Positions 27,012-37,543 of a DNA stretch of 64,000 nucleotides are shown piece by piece; the first letter of the stretch is position 1, and the number at the start of each line of letters is the position of its first letter. The stretch comes from Roseateles oligotrophus (lineage in GTDB: Bacteria; Pseudomonadota; Gammaproteobacteria; Burkholderiales; Burkholderiaceae_C), in assembly GCF_014204525.1 (NCBI RefSeq), contig NZ_JACHLP010000004.1, forward strand, positions 456,214 through 520,213, written 5' to 3'. Under the pieces are notes generated by a model. The model did not search any database and was not told the origin of the DNA. It saw nothing but the letters and a program-made list of their open reading frames with translations. Position numbers and translations under genes: made by a program.

Positions 27012-27700
27012 TCGCCCGTGCCCTGTGCTTGGCCGCCTTGAGCTGGGCCGCTGCGGCCCACGCCGAGCTATGGGGTTATGTGGACGCGCAAGGCGTGGCC
27101 CATCTGGCCGGCAAGCCCTTGTCGGGGCAGTACAGCCTGGTCCTGGCCGGCAAGCAGGACAAGTCCGCGGAGCCAGGCCGCGTACCCGGCAAGACCGACG
27201 GCAGCCTGGGCCTGCTGACCTGGCTGGAGATCGCGCCCGAGGTCAAGGCGGTGCAGCCTTTTCTGCGCGAGGCGGCCCAGGCGCACGGCGTGGACATGGA
27301 GCTGCTCAAGGCCATCATCGCGGTGGAGTCGGGCTTCAAACGCGATGCCGTCTCGCCGCGCGGCGCCCTCGGCCTGATGCAGATCACCACGGTGGCGGGC
27401 GAGCGCTATGCCGGCATCGCCGCGCCCGAGCTGGCGCAGCGTCTGCTGGACCCGCGCACCAATGTGCTGACCGGGGCCCGCATGCTGGCCGATTTGATGC
27501 AACGCTTTGGCCGCATCGACGCGGCCCTGGCGGCCTGGAATGCCGGCGAGGGCGCGGTGCGCCGTGCCGGCGGGCGCATGCCGCCGATTCTCGAAACCCA
27601 GGCCCATGTCCATCTGGTGCTGGAGCTGTATTGGGCGCTCTTGCAGAAACGCCTGCCCGCCCAGGCCCAGCATCTGAAGATTCACTCCTCTCAACCATGA
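27008..27700 (+). CDS. Periplasmic lytic transglycosylase, SLT domain
   Basis: 230 residues. A signal peptide (cleavage after AHA) precedes a small N-terminal region resembling DUF4124 ([18 protein letters not shown]). The SLT domain spans about residues 80-200, with the catalytic Glu in [22 protein letters not shown] and the AWNAGEGAV motif. It cleaves the MurNAc-GlcNAc bond of peptidoglycan. Its ATG overlaps the acetyltransferase stop and its stop overlaps the parC ATG, so translation of the three genes is probably coupled. Confidence 0.93.
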   Translation: MIARALCLAALSWAAAAHAELWGYVDAQGVAHLAGKPLSGQYSLVLAGKQDKSAEPGRVPGKTDGSLGLLTWLEIAPEVKAVQPFLREAAQAHGVDMELLKAIIAVESGFKRDAVSPRGALGLMQITTVAGERYAGIAAPELAQRLLDPRTNVLTGARMLADLMQRFGRIDAALAAWNAGEGAVRRAGGRMPPILETQAHVHLVLELYWALLQKRLPAQAQHLKIHSSQP

Positions 27701-30075
27701 ACCAGACTCCCATCGATTTCGATTCGCCGGATCAGCCGGCCCAGCCTCCCGTTCCACCCACTTCGCCCACCCCCGCTTTCGACGAGCCCGGCGACGCCCT
27801 GAGCCTGGGCGATTACGCCGAGCGTGCTTACCTCGAATATGCGCTGAGCGTGGTCAAGGGCCGGGCCCTGCCCGATGTCTGCGATGGCCAGAAGCCGGTG
27901 CAGCGCCGCATCCTCTACTCGATGGAGCGCATGGGCCTGAGCTTCAGCGGTGCCACCGGGGCCAAGCCGGTCAAGGGCGCGCGCGTGGTGGGCGATGTGC
28001 TGGGCCGTTTTCACCCGCATGGCGATCAGTCGGTCTACGACGCCCTGGTGCGCATGGCGCAAGACTTCTCGCAGCGCTACCCGCTGATCGACGGTCAGGG
28101 CAATTTCGGCAGCCGCGACGGCGACGGCGCCGCCGCCATGCGTTACACCGAGGCCCGCTTGGCCCCGATCTCGCGCCTGCTGCTGGACGAGATCGACGAA
28201 GGCACGGTGGACTTCGTGCCCAATTACGACGGCTCCACCCAGGAGCCGCGCCAGCTGCCGGCCCGCCTGCCCTTTGTGCTGCTGAACGGCGCCAGCGGCA
28301 TTGCGGTCGGCATGGCTACCGAGGTGCCCAGCCACAATCTGCGCGAGGTGGCCAGCGCCGCCGTGGCCTTGCTGAAGAATGAGAAGCTGACGGACGATGA
28401 GCTCTTCACCCTGCTGCCCGGCCCGGACTACCCCGGCGGCGGCCAGCTGATCAGCTCGGCCGACGATATCCGCTCGGCCTACCAGTCAGGCCGCGGCAGC
28501 ATGAAGCTGCGCGCGCGCTGGAAGATCGAGGATCTGGCCCGCGGCCAGTGGCAGCTGGTGGTAACCGAGCTGCCCCACGGCACCAGCTCGCAAAAAGTGT
28601 TGGAGGAGGTGGAGGAGCTCACCAACCCCAAGGTCAAGACCGGCAAGAAAACGCTCAGCCAGGAGCAGTTGCAACTCAAGGCCAGCCTGCTGGCCGTGCT
28701 GGACTGCGTGCGCGACGAGTCCAGCAAGGAGGCGGCCGTGCGCCTGGTCTTCGAGCCCAAGAGCCGCACGGTGGAGCAGCAAGACCTGATCACCACGCTC
28801 TTGGCCCACACCAGCCTGGAGACCTCGGCCTCCATCAATCTGACCATGATTGGCGCCGACGGCCGGCCCACGCAGAAGAGCTTGCGCCAGATGCTGGCCG
28901 AGTGGCTGGGCTTCCGCCAGGCCACCGTGCTGCGCCGCACCGAGCACCGCTTGAAGAAGGTGCTGGACCGCATCCATGTGCTGGAAGGCCGGCAGCTGGT
29001 GCTGCTGAATATCGACGAGGTCATCCGCATCATCCGCAATGCCGACGAGCCCAAGCCGGCGCTGATCGAGCGCTTCCGCCTGAGCGATCGACAGGCCGAG
29101 GACATTCTCGAAATCCGCCTGCGCCAGTTGGCGCGGCTGGAGGCGATCAAGATCGAGCAGGAGCTGAAGTCGCTGCGCGAAGAGCAGATCAAGCTGCAAG
29201 ACATCGTCGCCAACCCCGGCGTCCTGAAGCGCACCCTGGTCAAGGAAATCGAGCTTGACGCCAAGCAGTACGGCGACGAGCGCCGCACCCTGATTCAGGC
29301 CGAGAAAAAGGCCACGGCCGAGGTCCGCATCGTCGATGAACCCGTCACCGTGGTGGTGAGCCTGAAGGGCTGGGTGCGCGCGCTCAAGGGCCACGAGGTG
29401 GACCCGGCGGCCCTGGCCTTCAAATCGGGCGACCAGCTCTACGGCACCTTCCCATGCCGCAGCGTGGACCCGCTGATCGTCTTCGGCAGCAATGGCCGGG
29501 TCTACTCGGTGCCGGTCTCGGTGCTGCCGGGTGGGCGGGGCGATGGCCAGCCCATCACCACCTTGATCGAGCTGGAATCGGGCACGCAGATTGCACATTA
29601 CCTGGCCGGTGCCAGCGGCCAGCGCCTGGTGCTGGCGGGCACGGGCGGTTTTGGCCTGATCGCGGCCCTGGGTGATCTGGTCGGCCGCCAGAAGGCCGGC
29701 AAGACCTTCCTCAGCCTGGAAGGCGATGAGAAGCTGCTGCCGCCGGCCCTGGTGCCCACGGGCGAGGTGCTGGGCGTGCAACTGGCCTGCTTGTCGCTGC
29801 AAGGCCGCTTGCTGACCTATGCGCTGGATGAGTTGAAGCACCAGCCCAAGGGCGGCCGCGGCCTGACCCTGATGGATCTGGAGCCCAAGGACGCCTTGCT
29901 GAGCGTGGCTGCCTTCAGCCAAAGCCTGCTGGTCGTGGGCCTGGGCCGCGGTGCCAAGCCCAAGGAGGAGGTGCTGAAGGGCGTCGGATTGGCCAGTTAT
30001 GCCGGCAAGCGCGCCCGCAAGGGCAAGGCGGTGGAGGCCTTCCAGAAGGTCTTGCGGGTGCTTACCAGCGCTTGA
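27697..30075 (+). CDS. parC: DNA topoisomerase IV subunit A
   Basis: 792 residues. DNA-cleavage Tyr lies in AMRYTEARL. The quinolone-resistance region reads [13 protein letters not shown]: the position of E. coli Ser80 is Gln and that of Glu84 is Asp. The coiled-coil and C-terminal beta-pinwheel (about residues 530-760, with GxxxxVyxvPVSxLP-like blade repeats) are present. ATG 27697 overlaps the preceding stop (ATGA). The 3' end overlaps the convergent CYTH gene by 14 bp. Confidence 0.96.
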   Translation: MNQTPIDFDSPDQPAQPPVPPTSPTPAFDEPGDALSLGDYAERAYLEYALSVVKGRALPDVCDGQKPVQRRILYSMERMGLSFSGATGAKPVKGARVVGDVLGRFHPHGDQSVYDALVRMAQDFSQRYPLIDGQGNFGSRDGDGAAAMRYTEARLAPISRLLLDEIDEGTVDFVPNYDGSTQEPRQLPARLPFVLLNGASGIAVGMATEVPSHNLREVASAAVALLKNEKLTDDELFTLLPGPDYPGGGQLISSADDIRSAYQSGRGSMKLRARWKIEDLARGQWQLVVTELPHGTSSQKVLEEVEELTNPKVKTGKKTLSQEQLQLKASLLAVLDCVRDESSKEAAVRLVFEPKSRTVEQQDLITTLLAHTSLETSASINLTMIGADGRPTQKSLRQMLAEWLGFRQATVLRRTEHRLKKVLDRIHVLEGRQLVLLNIDEVIRIIRNADEPKPALIERFRLSDRQAEDILEIRLRQLARLEAIKIEQELKSLREEQIKLQDIVANPGVLKRTLVKEIELDAKQYGDERRTLIQAEKKATAEVRIVDEPVTVVVSLKGWVRALKGHEVDPAALAFKSGDQLYGTFPCRSVDPLIVFGSNGRVYSVPVSVLPGGRGDGQPITTLIELESGTQIAHYLAGASGQRLVLAGTGGFGLIAALGDLVGRQKAGKTFLSLEGDEKLLPPALVPTGEVLGVQLACLSLQGRLLTYALDELKHQPKGGRGLTLMDLEPKDALLSVAAFSQSLLVVGLGRGAKPKEEVLKGVGLASYAGKRARKGKAVEAFQKVLRVLTSA

Positions 30076-30523
30076 AGGGGTGGGCGGCCAGCTGTGAGTT
30101 GAAGTAGCGGGCGTCCTGGCTGACCTCTGCGCCCAGCCAGGCCGGGCGCTCAAAACCCTGCTCGGCGTGCCCCAACTCGATCTCGGCCACCACCAGGCCG
30201 GCGTTATCGCCCAGGAATTCGTCCACCTCCCAGAGCATGCCGGCATGTGCAATCTCGCGGCGTATCTTCTCGACCCGCGGGCCCTCGCACAGGGCCAGCA
30301 ATTGCTTGGCATCTTCCAGCGGCAGGGGGTATTCAAACTCGGCCCGGGCCAGGCCTTCGTTCCGGCCCTTGATGGTCAACCAGGCGGACTCGCCCTTGAT
30401 GCGCACCCGCACCGTGCGGGCCGGGTCGCGGTTCAGATAGCCCTGGCTGATGAACTCGCCCGGGCCGCCGTCCTTCCAGGCCTCACCCAGCACCAGGAAT
30501 TTGCGCTCGATCTCCAGGCCCAT
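30062..30523 (-). CDS. CYTH-domain protein
   Basis: 153 residues with the CYTH signature EIERKFLV at residues 4-11 and the alternating charged strands of the triphosphate tunnel fold ([39 protein letters not shown]). The family hydrolyses inorganic triphosphate or thiamine triphosphate, or cyclises ATP; small bacterial members are most often triphosphatases. It overlaps the end of parC and is 4 bp downstream of pyrD on the same strand. Confidence 0.88.
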   Translation of the reverse strand: MGLEIERKFLVLGEAWKDGGPGEFISQGYLNRDPARTVRVRIKGESAWLTIKGRNEGLARAEFEYPLPLEDAKQLLALCEGPRVEKIRREIAHAGMLWEVDEFLGDNAGLVVAEIELGHAEQGFERPAWLGAEVSQDARYFNSQLAAHPFKRW

Positions 30524-30527
30524 GGCT

Positions 30528-31568
30528 TCAGACCCTGGCCATGGCGCGCGCGCATTCGCTGACCAGGGCCGGGCCCTTGTAGATCAGGCCGGTGTAGATC
30601 TGCACCAGATCGGCGCCGGCCTGCAGCTTGGCGCGGGCGTCCTCGCCGCTCAGCACGCCGCCCACGCCGATGATGGGAAAGTTGGCGCCCAGGGCCGCGC
30701 GCAGCAGGCGTATGACCTGGTTGCTGGCCTCGAACACCGGCTTGCCGGACAGGCCGCCGGCTTCTTCCGCATGGGGCAGGCCCTTGACGGCCTCGCGCGA
30801 GATGGTGGTGTTGGTGGCGATCACGCCGTCGATGCCATTGGCCTGCAAGGTGTGGGCGATGACGCTGACCTGGGCCTCGTCCAGATCGGGGGCGATCTTG
30901 ACGAACATAGGCACCTGGCGCGAGGCCTGGGTTTGCAGCTTGAGCTTGCGCTCCTGCAGGGCGCCCAGCAGGGCGTCCAGCGCCGCATCGCTTTGCAGGG
31001 CGCGCAGATTCTTGGTGTTAGGGCTGGAGATATTGACGGTGATGTAGTCCGCATGCGGGAACACGCCGTCCAGGCCCAGCAGATAGTCGTCCACCGCGTT
31101 TTCTATCGGGGTGGCGGCGTTCTTGCCGATATTCAGGCCCACCAGGCCGCCGGCGGCGCGGAAGGAGCGGGCGCGCTGCACATTGGCCAGAAAGCTGGCC
31201 AGCCCCTCGTTATTGAAGCCCAGGCGGTTGATCAAGGCCTGGGCCTCGGGCAGGCGGAACATGCGGGGCTTGTCATTGCCCGGCTGGCCCTTGGGCGTGA
31301 CCGTGCCCACCTCGATGAAGCCAAAACCCATGGCGCCCAGGCCGTCGATGCAGCGGCCGTTCTTGTCCAGGCCGGCGGCCAGGCCGATGCGGTTGGGGAA
31401 TTTGAGGCCGGCCAGGGTCAGGGGGTCCTGGATCCGGGGCTGGGACCACAGGCATTGCGCCGGCGTGTTCTGCAGCTTGGCGATCGAGGCCAGGGTCAGC
31501 TCGTGAGCATGCTCGGGATCGAGGCCGAACAGAAAGGGGCGGGTGAGGGCGTAGGGGATCAAAGACAT
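30528..31568 (-). CDS. pyrD: Dihydroorotate dehydrogenase (quinone), class 2
   Basis: Fourth step of pyrimidine synthesis, membrane-associated and coupled to the quinone pool. 346 residues. The N-terminal amphipathic helix ([22 protein letters not shown]) is the class 2 quinone-side extension. FMN and substrate motifs include [46 protein letters not shown] (catalytic Ser in the SSPNT loop) and [11 protein letters not shown] 31568 lies 8 nt after a GACAAT hexamer and lacks a Shine-Dalgarno sequence. Confidence 0.96.
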   Translation of the reverse strand: MSLIPYALTRPFLFGLDPEHAHELTLASIAKLQNTPAQCLWSQPRIQDPLTLAGLKFPNRIGLAAGLDKNGRCIDGLGAMGFGFIEVGTVTPKGQPGNDKPRMFRLPEAQALINRLGFNNEGLASFLANVQRARSFRAAGGLVGLNIGKNAATPIENAVDDYLLGLDGVFPHADYITVNISSPNTKNLRALQSDAALDALLGALQERKLKLQTQASRQVPMFVKIAPDLDEAQVSVIAHTLQANGIDGVIATNTTISREAVKGLPHAEEAGGLSGKPVFEASNQVIRLLRAALGANFPIIGVGGVLSGEDARAKLQAGADLVQIYTGLIYKGPALVSECARAMARV

Positions 31569-31576
31569 AGCGGCGG

Positions 31577-31582
31577 ATTGTC
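31577..31582 (-). promoter_or_regulatory. Predicted -10 box of pyrD, leaderless arrangement
   Basis: Minus-strand GACAAT preceded by TGC (extended -10), then 8 nt CCGCCGCT and ATG. No Shine-Dalgarno sequence. Confidence 0.5.
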
Positions 31583-31621
31583 GCATTGGCCCGGATGAGG
31601 CCTGGGTAGCCGATTTGGCCC

Positions 31622-32560
31622 TTACCGATCCCAGGGCGCCACCTCCCCCATTTTCTCCAGCATGAAGTCGATCAAGGCGCGCAGCTTGGGGGCGGGGAAG
31701 CGGCTGGGCAGATAGACGGCGTAGAGGGTGTCGGCCTCGGCCAGGCCGCCGACCGGGCGCCAATCTGGCAGCAGGGCTTGCAGGCGGCCGGCGCGCAGGT
31801 CGGGGCCGATGGCGTAGGTGGGCAGGATGGCCAAGCCCATGCCGGCCAGGGCGGCCACGCGCAGGGACTCGCTGCTGTTGACGGTGAGGCCGCTCTCGAA
31901 ACGCAGCGCGCCCTGCACGGCCACGCTTTGCTCGCCCTGCCGGGCGTGGGCAAAGGTCCAGCGTTCGGGGCTGTGCAGATAGCCGAAGCGCAGGCAGCGG
32001 TGGGCGGCCAGCTCGGCCACGGTCTCGGGCCGGCCCATGCGGGCCAGGTAGTCGGGGGCGGCGCACAAGACGTAGCGGATCTCGGCCAGGCGCCGCGCCA
32101 CCAGGCCGGGCGCAGGCTGGCTGGTCAGGCGCAGCACCAGGTCGAAGCCCTCTTCGGCCAGGTCCACATAGCGGTCGTTCAGGCCCAGCACGACTTGCAG
32201 CTGCGGGTAGCGCTGGCAGAACTCGGCCAGCAGGGCGGTGAACTGCAGATTGCCGAAAGCGGTGGAGGTGCTGAGGCGCAGGAGGCCGCGCGGCTGGCTG
32301 CTTTGCCCGGCGCTCTCGGCCTCCAGCGCCTGGGCGGCCTCGATGACGCGCAGGCCCTGGGCATGGACGGCATGGCCTGCCGCACTGAGGCTGAGGCTGC
32401 GGGTGCTGCGATGCAGCAGGCGCAGGCCTAACTCGGATTCCAGGCGGCCGATCTGCTTGCTGACGGCGGATTTGCTCGTGCCCAGGGCCCGTGCGGCGGC
32501 GGAAAAGCTGCCGCTGTCCACCACCTTGGCGAGGCATTGCAGGTCTTCCAGACGGCCCAT
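31622..32560 (-). CDS. LysR-family transcriptional regulator
   Basis: 312 residues. The N-terminal winged HTH reads [44 protein letters not shown] in outline, typical of the CrgA/AaeR-like branch; the effector domain follows, with [10 protein letters not shown] and a C-terminal LRALIDFM. It is divergent from the DMT transporter gene with 114 bp between, the usual arrangement for a LysR regulator and its target; a TTC-N8-GAA element around 32580-32593 may be part of the operator (weak). Confidence 0.92.
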   Translation of the reverse strand: MGRLEDLQCLAKVVDSGSFSAAARALGTSKSAVSKQIGRLESELGLRLLHRSTRSLSLSAAGHAVHAQGLRVIEAAQALEAESAGQSSQPRGLLRLSTSTAFGNLQFTALLAEFCQRYPQLQVVLGLNDRYVDLAEEGFDLVLRLTSQPAPGLVARRLAEIRYVLCAAPDYLARMGRPETVAELAAHRCLRFGYLHSPERWTFAHARQGEQSVAVQGALRFESGLTVNSSESLRVAALAGMGLAILPTYAIGPDLRAGRLQALLPDWRPVGGLAEADTLYAVYLPSRFPAPKLRALIDFMLEKMGEVAPWDR

Positions 32561-32674
32561 GGCGGCACTCCAGTCATTGTTCTTGAATTGGAAACATTGC
32601 TGTGATTGTGAGCTGGATTGTGCGCCGGGCCACCGATTTCTACAGTCGAACCCTGTTCATCACAGGAGCTTGCC

Positions 32675-33598
32675 ATGCCTCACTCGTCACCCACTCTGGC
32701 GTTGCCATCGGTTCGTTTGCCCGCAAGGCCGCGGGGCCTGGCCGCCTGGGCCGGCCTGAGCCTGCCCCTGCTCTTCATCCTGCTGTGGAGCAGCGGCTAT
32801 GTGGCGGGCAAGCTGGCCCTGCCGTTTGCCGGGCCCTACACCTTGCTGAGCCTGCGCTTCGGCCTGGCCGCCTTGTTCTTGCTGGGCCTGAGCGTGCTCA
32901 GCAAGGCGCCCTGGCCGCGCGGCCGGGCCTGGCTGCATCTGGCGGTGGTGGGCCTGCTGGTGCAGGGCCTGCATTTCATCGGCGTCTACCAGGCCTTGCG
33001 CCTGGGCCTGCCGGCCGGGGTGGCGGCGCTGGCCATAGGCTTGATGCCGTTGGCCACGGCCTTTGCCGCGCGCCTGTGGCTGGGCGAGCGCCTGGGGCCG
33101 CGCCAGGGCCTGGCCTTGCTGGGCGGTTTGGGCGGCGTCTTGCTGGTGGTGGCGGCCAAGCCCATGGCGGGCGCGGCGGGCTGGGCGGCCTATGGCGCGG
33201 CGCTGCTGGGTTTGCTGGGCCTGGTGCTGGGCAGCTTGTACCAAAAGCAGTTTTGCGCGAATACCGATTTGCGCAGCGGCAGCTGCGTGCAACTGGCCGT
33301 GGCCGCGCTGCTGGTGGCGGGCCTGGCGGGCGCGCAAGAGGGCTTTGCCATGCGCTGGCATTGGCAGCTAGGCGTCGCCACGCTATGGCTGGCCCTGGTC
33401 AATTCCATCGGCGCCTTCAGCCTGATGTTTGTGATGCTCAGGCGGGGTTCGGCGGGCGCGGTGGCGCGGCTGTTCTTCCTGATCCCGGGCGTGTCGGCCT
33501 TGCTGGGCTGGCTGCTGCTAGGCGAGCACCTGAGCGGCTTGGCCCTGATGGGCTTCGCGCTCTCTGGCTTGAGCGTGGCCTGGGCAGCGCGGCGTTGA
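32675..33598 (+). CDS. DMT-superfamily transporter (EamA domains)
   Basis: 307 residues with ten predicted helices in two EamA repeats. Characteristic points are LWSSGYVAGKLALPFAGPYTLLSLRF in the first repeat and GAVARLFFLIPGVSALLGWLLLGEHLSGLALMG in outline at the end of the second. Members export amino acids or other metabolites; the substrate is unknown. ATG 32675 has CAGGAG upstream. The neighbouring LysR gene probably controls it. Confidence 0.9.
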   Translation: MPHSSPTLALPSVRLPARPRGLAAWAGLSLPLLFILLWSSGYVAGKLALPFAGPYTLLSLRFGLAALFLLGLSVLSKAPWPRGRAWLHLAVVGLLVQGLHFIGVYQALRLGLPAGVAALAIGLMPLATAFAARLWLGERLGPRQGLALLGGLGGVLLVVAAKPMAGAAGWAAYGAALLGLLGLVLGSLYQKQFCANTDLRSGSCVQLAVAALLVAGLAGAQEGFAMRWHWQLGVATLWLALVNSIGAFSLMFVMLRRGSAGAVARLFFLIPGVSALLGWLLLGEHLSGLALMGFALSGLSVAWAARR

Positions 33599-33635
33599 TA
33601 ATGAAGGCAATCCCTCAAGACTGCCGGAGCCCTGC

Positions 33636-34766
33636 ATGACGCCCTTGGACGATCTCCATCACGACCACGAAGTGGGCTCGCGCGACGAGACCCGTGACAC
33701 CACTCGCACCGATGACACCCGCATCGGCGCGGTGCGCCCGCTGATCTCGCCCGCCCTGCTGCTGGACGAGTTGCCCCTGCCCAGCGCCTCGCTGGAGCTG
33801 GTGGAGCGGGCCCGCCGCGAGATCGGCGATGTGCTGCACGGCCGCGACGATCGCCTGCTGGTGGTGGTGGGGCCTTGCTCCATCCACGACCACGACCAGG
33901 CCATGGACTATGCCCGCCTGCTGAAGGCCGCCGAGGAGGAGTTGCGCCAGGATCTGCTGCTGGTGATGCGCGTCTATTTCGAGAAGCCGCGCACCACCGT
34001 GGGCTGGAAGGGGTATATCAACGACCCCCGCATCGACGGCAGCTTCCATATGAACGAGGGCCTGCGCCTGGCGCGCAAGCTCCTGCTGGATGTGACGGCC
34101 CTGGGCCTGCCGGCCGGCACCGAATTCCTGGACCTGCTGTCGCCGCAATACATCTCGGACCTGATCGCCTGGGGCGCCATCGGCGCGCGCACGACGGAGA
34201 GCCAGAGCCATCGCCAGCTGGCCTCGGGCCTGAGCTGCCCGGTCGGCTTCAAGAACGGCACCGATGGCGGCATCAAGGTGGCCAGCGATGCGGTGCTGGC
34301 GGCCCAGGCCAGCCATGCCTTCATGGGCATGACCAAGATGGGCGCTGCCGCCATCTTCGAGACCCGCGGCAATGACGACTGCCACATCATCTTGCGCGGC
34401 GGCAAGGCGCCCAATTACGACGCGGCCTCGGTGGAGGCGGCCTGTGCGGCCATGCGCGGGGCCGGCCTGCGCGAGCAGGTGATGATCGATTTCTCGCATG
34501 CCAACTCCAGCAAGAAGTTCGAGCGCCAGATCGAGGTGGGCCGCGATGTGGGTGCCCAGATCGCGGGTGGCGACGCCCGCATCACCGGCGTGATGATCGA
34601 GTCCCATCTGCAGCCGGGCCGCCAGGACCTGGCCGCGGGCCAGACCAAGGCCGATCTCAAGCCGGGTGTCTCCATCACCGACGCCTGCCTGGGTTGGGGC
34701 CAGACCGAGCCCTTGCTGCGCGAACTGGCCGCGGCCGTGCGGCAGCGCCGCGTCGCGGGGCGCTGA
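33636..34766 (+). CDS. aroG: 3-deoxy-7-phosphoheptulonate synthase, class I
   Basis: First enzyme of the shikimate pathway, condensing phosphoenolpyruvate and erythrose-4-phosphate. 376 residues. Signatures VGPCSIHD (metal-binding Cys), KPRTTVGWKG, GARTTESQSHRQLASG and the final DACLGWG match the AroF/G/H family. A hydrophilic Asp/His/Arg-rich extension of about 30 residues precedes the core. Which aromatic amino acid inhibits it cannot be read from sequence, so the symbol is by best resemblance. ATG 33636 follows CGGAG. Confidence 0.92.
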   Translation: MTPLDDLHHDHEVGSRDETRDTTRTDDTRIGAVRPLISPALLLDELPLPSASLELVERARREIGDVLHGRDDRLLVVVGPCSIHDHDQAMDYARLLKAAEEELRQDLLLVMRVYFEKPRTTVGWKGYINDPRIDGSFHMNEGLRLARKLLLDVTALGLPAGTEFLDLLSPQYISDLIAWGAIGARTTESQSHRQLASGLSCPVGFKNGTDGGIKVASDAVLAAQASHAFMGMTKMGAAAIFETRGNDDCHIILRGGKAPNYDAASVEAACAAMRGAGLREQVMIDFSHANSSKKFERQIEVGRDVGAQIAGGDARITGVMIESHLQPGRQDLAAGQTKADLKPGVSITDACLGWGQTEPLLRELAAAVRQRRVAGR

Positions 34767-34773
34767 AAACACC

Positions 34774-34794
34774 GGGCGCCCACCACTGGCGCCC
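34774..34794 (+). terminator. Possible weak terminator after aroG
   Basis: GGGCGCC, 7-nt loop, GGCGCCC followed by TGATT. The U-run is poor. Confidence 0.35.
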
Positions 34795-34904
34795 TGATTC
34801 AGGGCTTTGGCGACTTGGCGGCCGCTTTGGTCGCAAGGCGGTGGAGGGCAGGGGGCGTGCCACCTAGAGTGCGCCCATCGCCAACCAGCCCTCGAGGTGC
34901 CGCC

Positions 34905-35339
34905 ATGAAGACTCTGCCGTCCTTTCCCCTTGCCCTGCTCCTGACCGCCGGCCTGCTGCTGGCCCAGAGCAGCCCTGCCGCCGATATGGAGCTGGAGGTC
35001 CAGGGCGTGAGCGAGGAGCAGGGCCAGCTCCTGGTCAGCGTCTTTGCCGAGGCCAAGGACTGGCTGCGCAAGCCGGTGCTGGTGTTCAAGGCCCAGGCGG
35101 CCGAGCGCAAGGACGGCAAGGTCTTGATCCAGCTGCGCGAGCTGCCCGAGGGCAATCTGGCCCTCAACGTCAGCCACGACGTCAACGGCAATGGCCGCCT
35201 GGACATGAATGCCATGGGCATGCCGACCGAGCCCTACGGCTTTTCCAATAATGCCGCCGGCATGTTCGGCCCGCCGGCCTTTGACAAGGCCCAGTTCAGC
35301 GTCAAGCCCGGTACGCGCATCGTCGTGCAACTCAACTGA
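34905..35339 (+). CDS. DUF2141 exported protein
   Basis: 144 residues with a signal peptide (about 26 residues, to AAD). The mature part fits DUF2141: a beta-rich domain with GQLLVSVFAEAKDWLRKP, LPEGNLALNVSHDVNGNGRLDMNAMGMPTEPYGFSNNA in compressed form. The D.N.NG.LD run resembles a calcium-binding loop and is typical of the family. Function unknown. It is 11 bp upstream of the carotenoid oxygenase gene and clearly cotranscribed with it; DUF2141 and carotenoid oxygenase genes are found together elsewhere, as far as I recall. ATG 34905 starts the signal peptide. Confidence 0.83.
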   Translation: MKTLPSFPLALLLTAGLLLAQSSPAADMELEVQGVSEEQGQLLVSVFAEAKDWLRKPVLVFKAQAAERKDGKVLIQLRELPEGNLALNVSHDVNGNGRLDMNAMGMPTEPYGFSNNAAGMFGPPAFDKAQFSVKPGTRIVVQLN

Positions 35340-35350
35340 GGGGGCGCATC

Positions 35351-36850
35351 ATGGTCATGCAAAGACGTGAACTCCTCAAGGCCGGGCTGGCCGGCCTGGG
35401 CCTGAACAGCCTGCAAGAAGCCTGGGCCCTGGGCGCCCCGCTGTCGAATTCCTTCGGCAGCGCCCCCGAGCTGCTGCCTTTTCAGGGCCTGAACGGCCAG
35501 GACCTGGCGGCCCAGGATCTGCAGATCGAAGGCCGCCTACCCAGGCAGTTGCGCGGCGTCTACTACAAGAACGGGCCCGCCCTGATGGCGCGCGGCGGGC
35601 AGCGCTATCAGCATTGGTTTGACGGTGATGGCCTGGTGCAGGCCTGGCGTTTTGGCGATGGCCGTGCCAGCCACCAGGCCCGTTTTGTGCAAACGGCCAA
35701 GTTCAAGGCCGAGAGCGCGGCCGGACGCTTTCTGCTGCCCGCTTTTGGCACGGCGATCGAGCCGCGCATGCCGACGCGGGGTTCGGACGGCATGAATGTC
35801 GCCAATACCAGCGTGCTGCTGCAGCAGGACAAGCTTTACGCCCTGTGGGAGGGCGGCAGCGCCCACGAACTGGATCCGCTAACGCTGAGTACCCGCGGGC
35901 TCAAGACCTGGGCGCCGGACTTGGCCGGCATGCCTTTTTCGGCCCACCCCAAGGTGGAGGCGGACGGTACGGTGTGGAACTTCGGCACCATGGCCGGGCG
36001 CATGGCGCTCTACCAGATCTCGGCCCGGGGTCAGGTCTTGCGCAGCGAGGTCTTTGCCGTGCCAGCCTCGACGGCTTTTGTGCACGACTTCGTGGTCTCG
36101 CAAAACTATCTGGTGTTCCTGCTGCCGCCCCTGCATCTGGATGTCGAGACCTTGCGCGCCGGTGCCAGCATGGCCGGGGCCTTGCGCTGGCAGGCGGCGG
36201 AGTCGTGCAAGGTCTTGGTGGTTGCCAAGGCCGACTTCAGCCACCGCCGCATTCTGGAGATTCCGGCCTGCATGGTGTTCCACTTCGGCAATGCCTGGGA
36301 CGATGGCCAGACCCTGCAACTGGACTATGTGCAGTCGCGCGAGATGCCCTTGCTGACAGAGGATTTCAAGCAGCTGATGCAGGGCGAGCGGCCGCTCAGC
36401 AAGCAGGCCTCAAGCCCCCGTTTCATGAAGATAGATCTGGCCAGCGGCCGGGTCGAGCTGCAGTCGCGTGACGAGGAGGTGGAGTTCCCGGTGGTGGACC
36501 CGCGGGTGGTGGCGCAGCGCTACCGCCATGTCTACTACCCCACGGCGCTGGAGACCGGTGCGCGCTGGGGCTTCAACGGCCTGCTGCATCTGGACCTGCA
36601 GAGCGGCCGCCGCCAGCGCTACTGCTTTGGCAATGAGGTGGTGGTGGAAGAGCATGTGCTGGTGCCCAAGCCCGGCAGCGGCCGGGAAGGCGAGGGCTGG
36701 TTGCTGGGGCTTTGCTATGACAGCCGGCGCCAGCGCAGCTTTGCCAGCGTGTTTGATGCCCAAGCCCTGGATGCGGGCCCGCTGGCCAAGGTCTGGCTGC
36801 CCTATTGGGTGACTTACGGCTTCCACGGCAAGTTCTACGCGGCGGGATAA
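35351..36850 (+). CDS. Carotenoid oxygenase family protein
   Basis: 499 residues, seven-bladed propeller dioxygenase family that cleaves carotenoids, stilbenes or lignostilbenes. All four iron-binding histidines can be placed: SAHPKVE, VHDFVVS, VFHFGNAWDD and the C-terminal YGFHGKFY. The second-sphere acidic residues are less certain. The N-terminus MQRRELLKAGLAGLG looks like a twin-arginine signal, so the enzyme may act outside the cytoplasm. No carotenoid synthesis gene is in the window, so the substrate could be exogenous. It pairs with the DUF2141 gene. Confidence 0.9.
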   Translation: MVMQRRELLKAGLAGLGLNSLQEAWALGAPLSNSFGSAPELLPFQGLNGQDLAAQDLQIEGRLPRQLRGVYYKNGPALMARGGQRYQHWFDGDGLVQAWRFGDGRASHQARFVQTAKFKAESAAGRFLLPAFGTAIEPRMPTRGSDGMNVANTSVLLQQDKLYALWEGGSAHELDPLTLSTRGLKTWAPDLAGMPFSAHPKVEADGTVWNFGTMAGRMALYQISARGQVLRSEVFAVPASTAFVHDFVVSQNYLVFLLPPLHLDVETLRAGASMAGALRWQAAESCKVLVVAKADFSHRRILEIPACMVFHFGNAWDDGQTLQLDYVQSREMPLLTEDFKQLMQGERPLSKQASSPRFMKIDLASGRVELQSRDEEVEFPVVDPRVVAQRYRHVYYPTALETGARWGFNGLLHLDLQSGRRQRYCFGNEVVVEEHVLVPKPGSGREGEGWLLGLCYDSRRQRSFASVFDAQALDAGPLAKVWLPYWVTYGFHGKFYAAG

Positions 36851-36883
36851 TGCGCGGCATTTCATCCCTCTCCAGCATCAGCC

Positions 36884-37543
36884 ATGACTCAAGACGAACT
36901 CAAGACCCTGGTGGGCCAAGCCGCCCTGCAATACGTACAGCCCGGCAGCATCATCGGTGTCGGCACCGGCTCCACGGTGGACAAATTTATCGACGCCCTG
37001 GCCGCCAGCGGCCTGCAGATCAAGGGCGCGGTCAGCAGCTCGCTGCGCTCCACCGAGCGCATGCAGGCGCTGGGCATCCCGGTGTTCGAGGCCAGCGAGG
37101 TGCAGTCCCTGGGCGTCTACATCGACGGCGCCGACGAGATCGACCATGCCGGCCACATGATCAAGGGCGGCGGCGCGGCGCTGACGCGCGAGAAGATCGT
37201 CGCCGACCTGGCCGAGCAATTCGTCTGCATCGCCGACGAGTCCAAGCTGGTCAAGGTGCTGGGCCAGTTCCCGCTGCCGGTGGAGGTAATCCCCATGGCC
37301 GCGGCCCAGATCGCCCGCCGCTTTGCAGCCCTGGGCGCGCAAGCAAGCCTGCGCGCCGGCGTGGTGACCGATAACGGCGGCCACATCCTCGATGTGCGCG
37401 GCTTGGCAGTCACCGACCCGCAAGCCTTCGAGGCCGATGTGAACCAGTGGCCCGGCGTGGTCACCGTGGGCGTGTTTGCCCGCAACCGTGCCTCGGTCTG
37501 CCTGCTGGGCACGGCCGAGGGCGTCAAGACCCTGGCCTTCTGA
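36884..37543 (+). CDS. rpiA: Ribose-5-phosphate isomerase A
   Basis: Interconverts ribose-5-phosphate and ribulose-5-phosphate. 219 residues, family length. Motifs: [13 protein letters not shown] (phosphate loop), [22 protein letters not shown] (catalytic Asp pair), [14 protein letters not shown] and [17 protein letters not shown] at 36846-36851 could be the -10 box, giving a short leader. It ends directly at the convergent chemoreceptor gene. Confidence 0.96.
   Translation: MTQDELKTLVGQAALQYVQPGSIIGVGTGSTVDKFIDALAASGLQIKGAVSSSLRSTERMQALGIPVFEASEVQSLGVYIDGADEIDHAGHMIKGGGAALTREKIVADLAEQFVCIADESKLVKVLGQFPLPVEVIPMAAAQIARRFAALGAQASLRAGVVTDNGGHILDVRGLAVTDPQAFEADVNQWPGVVTVGVFARNRASVCLLGTAEGVKTLAF

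Noticed and set aside
30062..30075. 14-bp overlap of parC and the CYTH gene as a regulatory antisense overlap
   Set aside because: Short convergent overlaps are common in dense genomes; nothing else suggests function.
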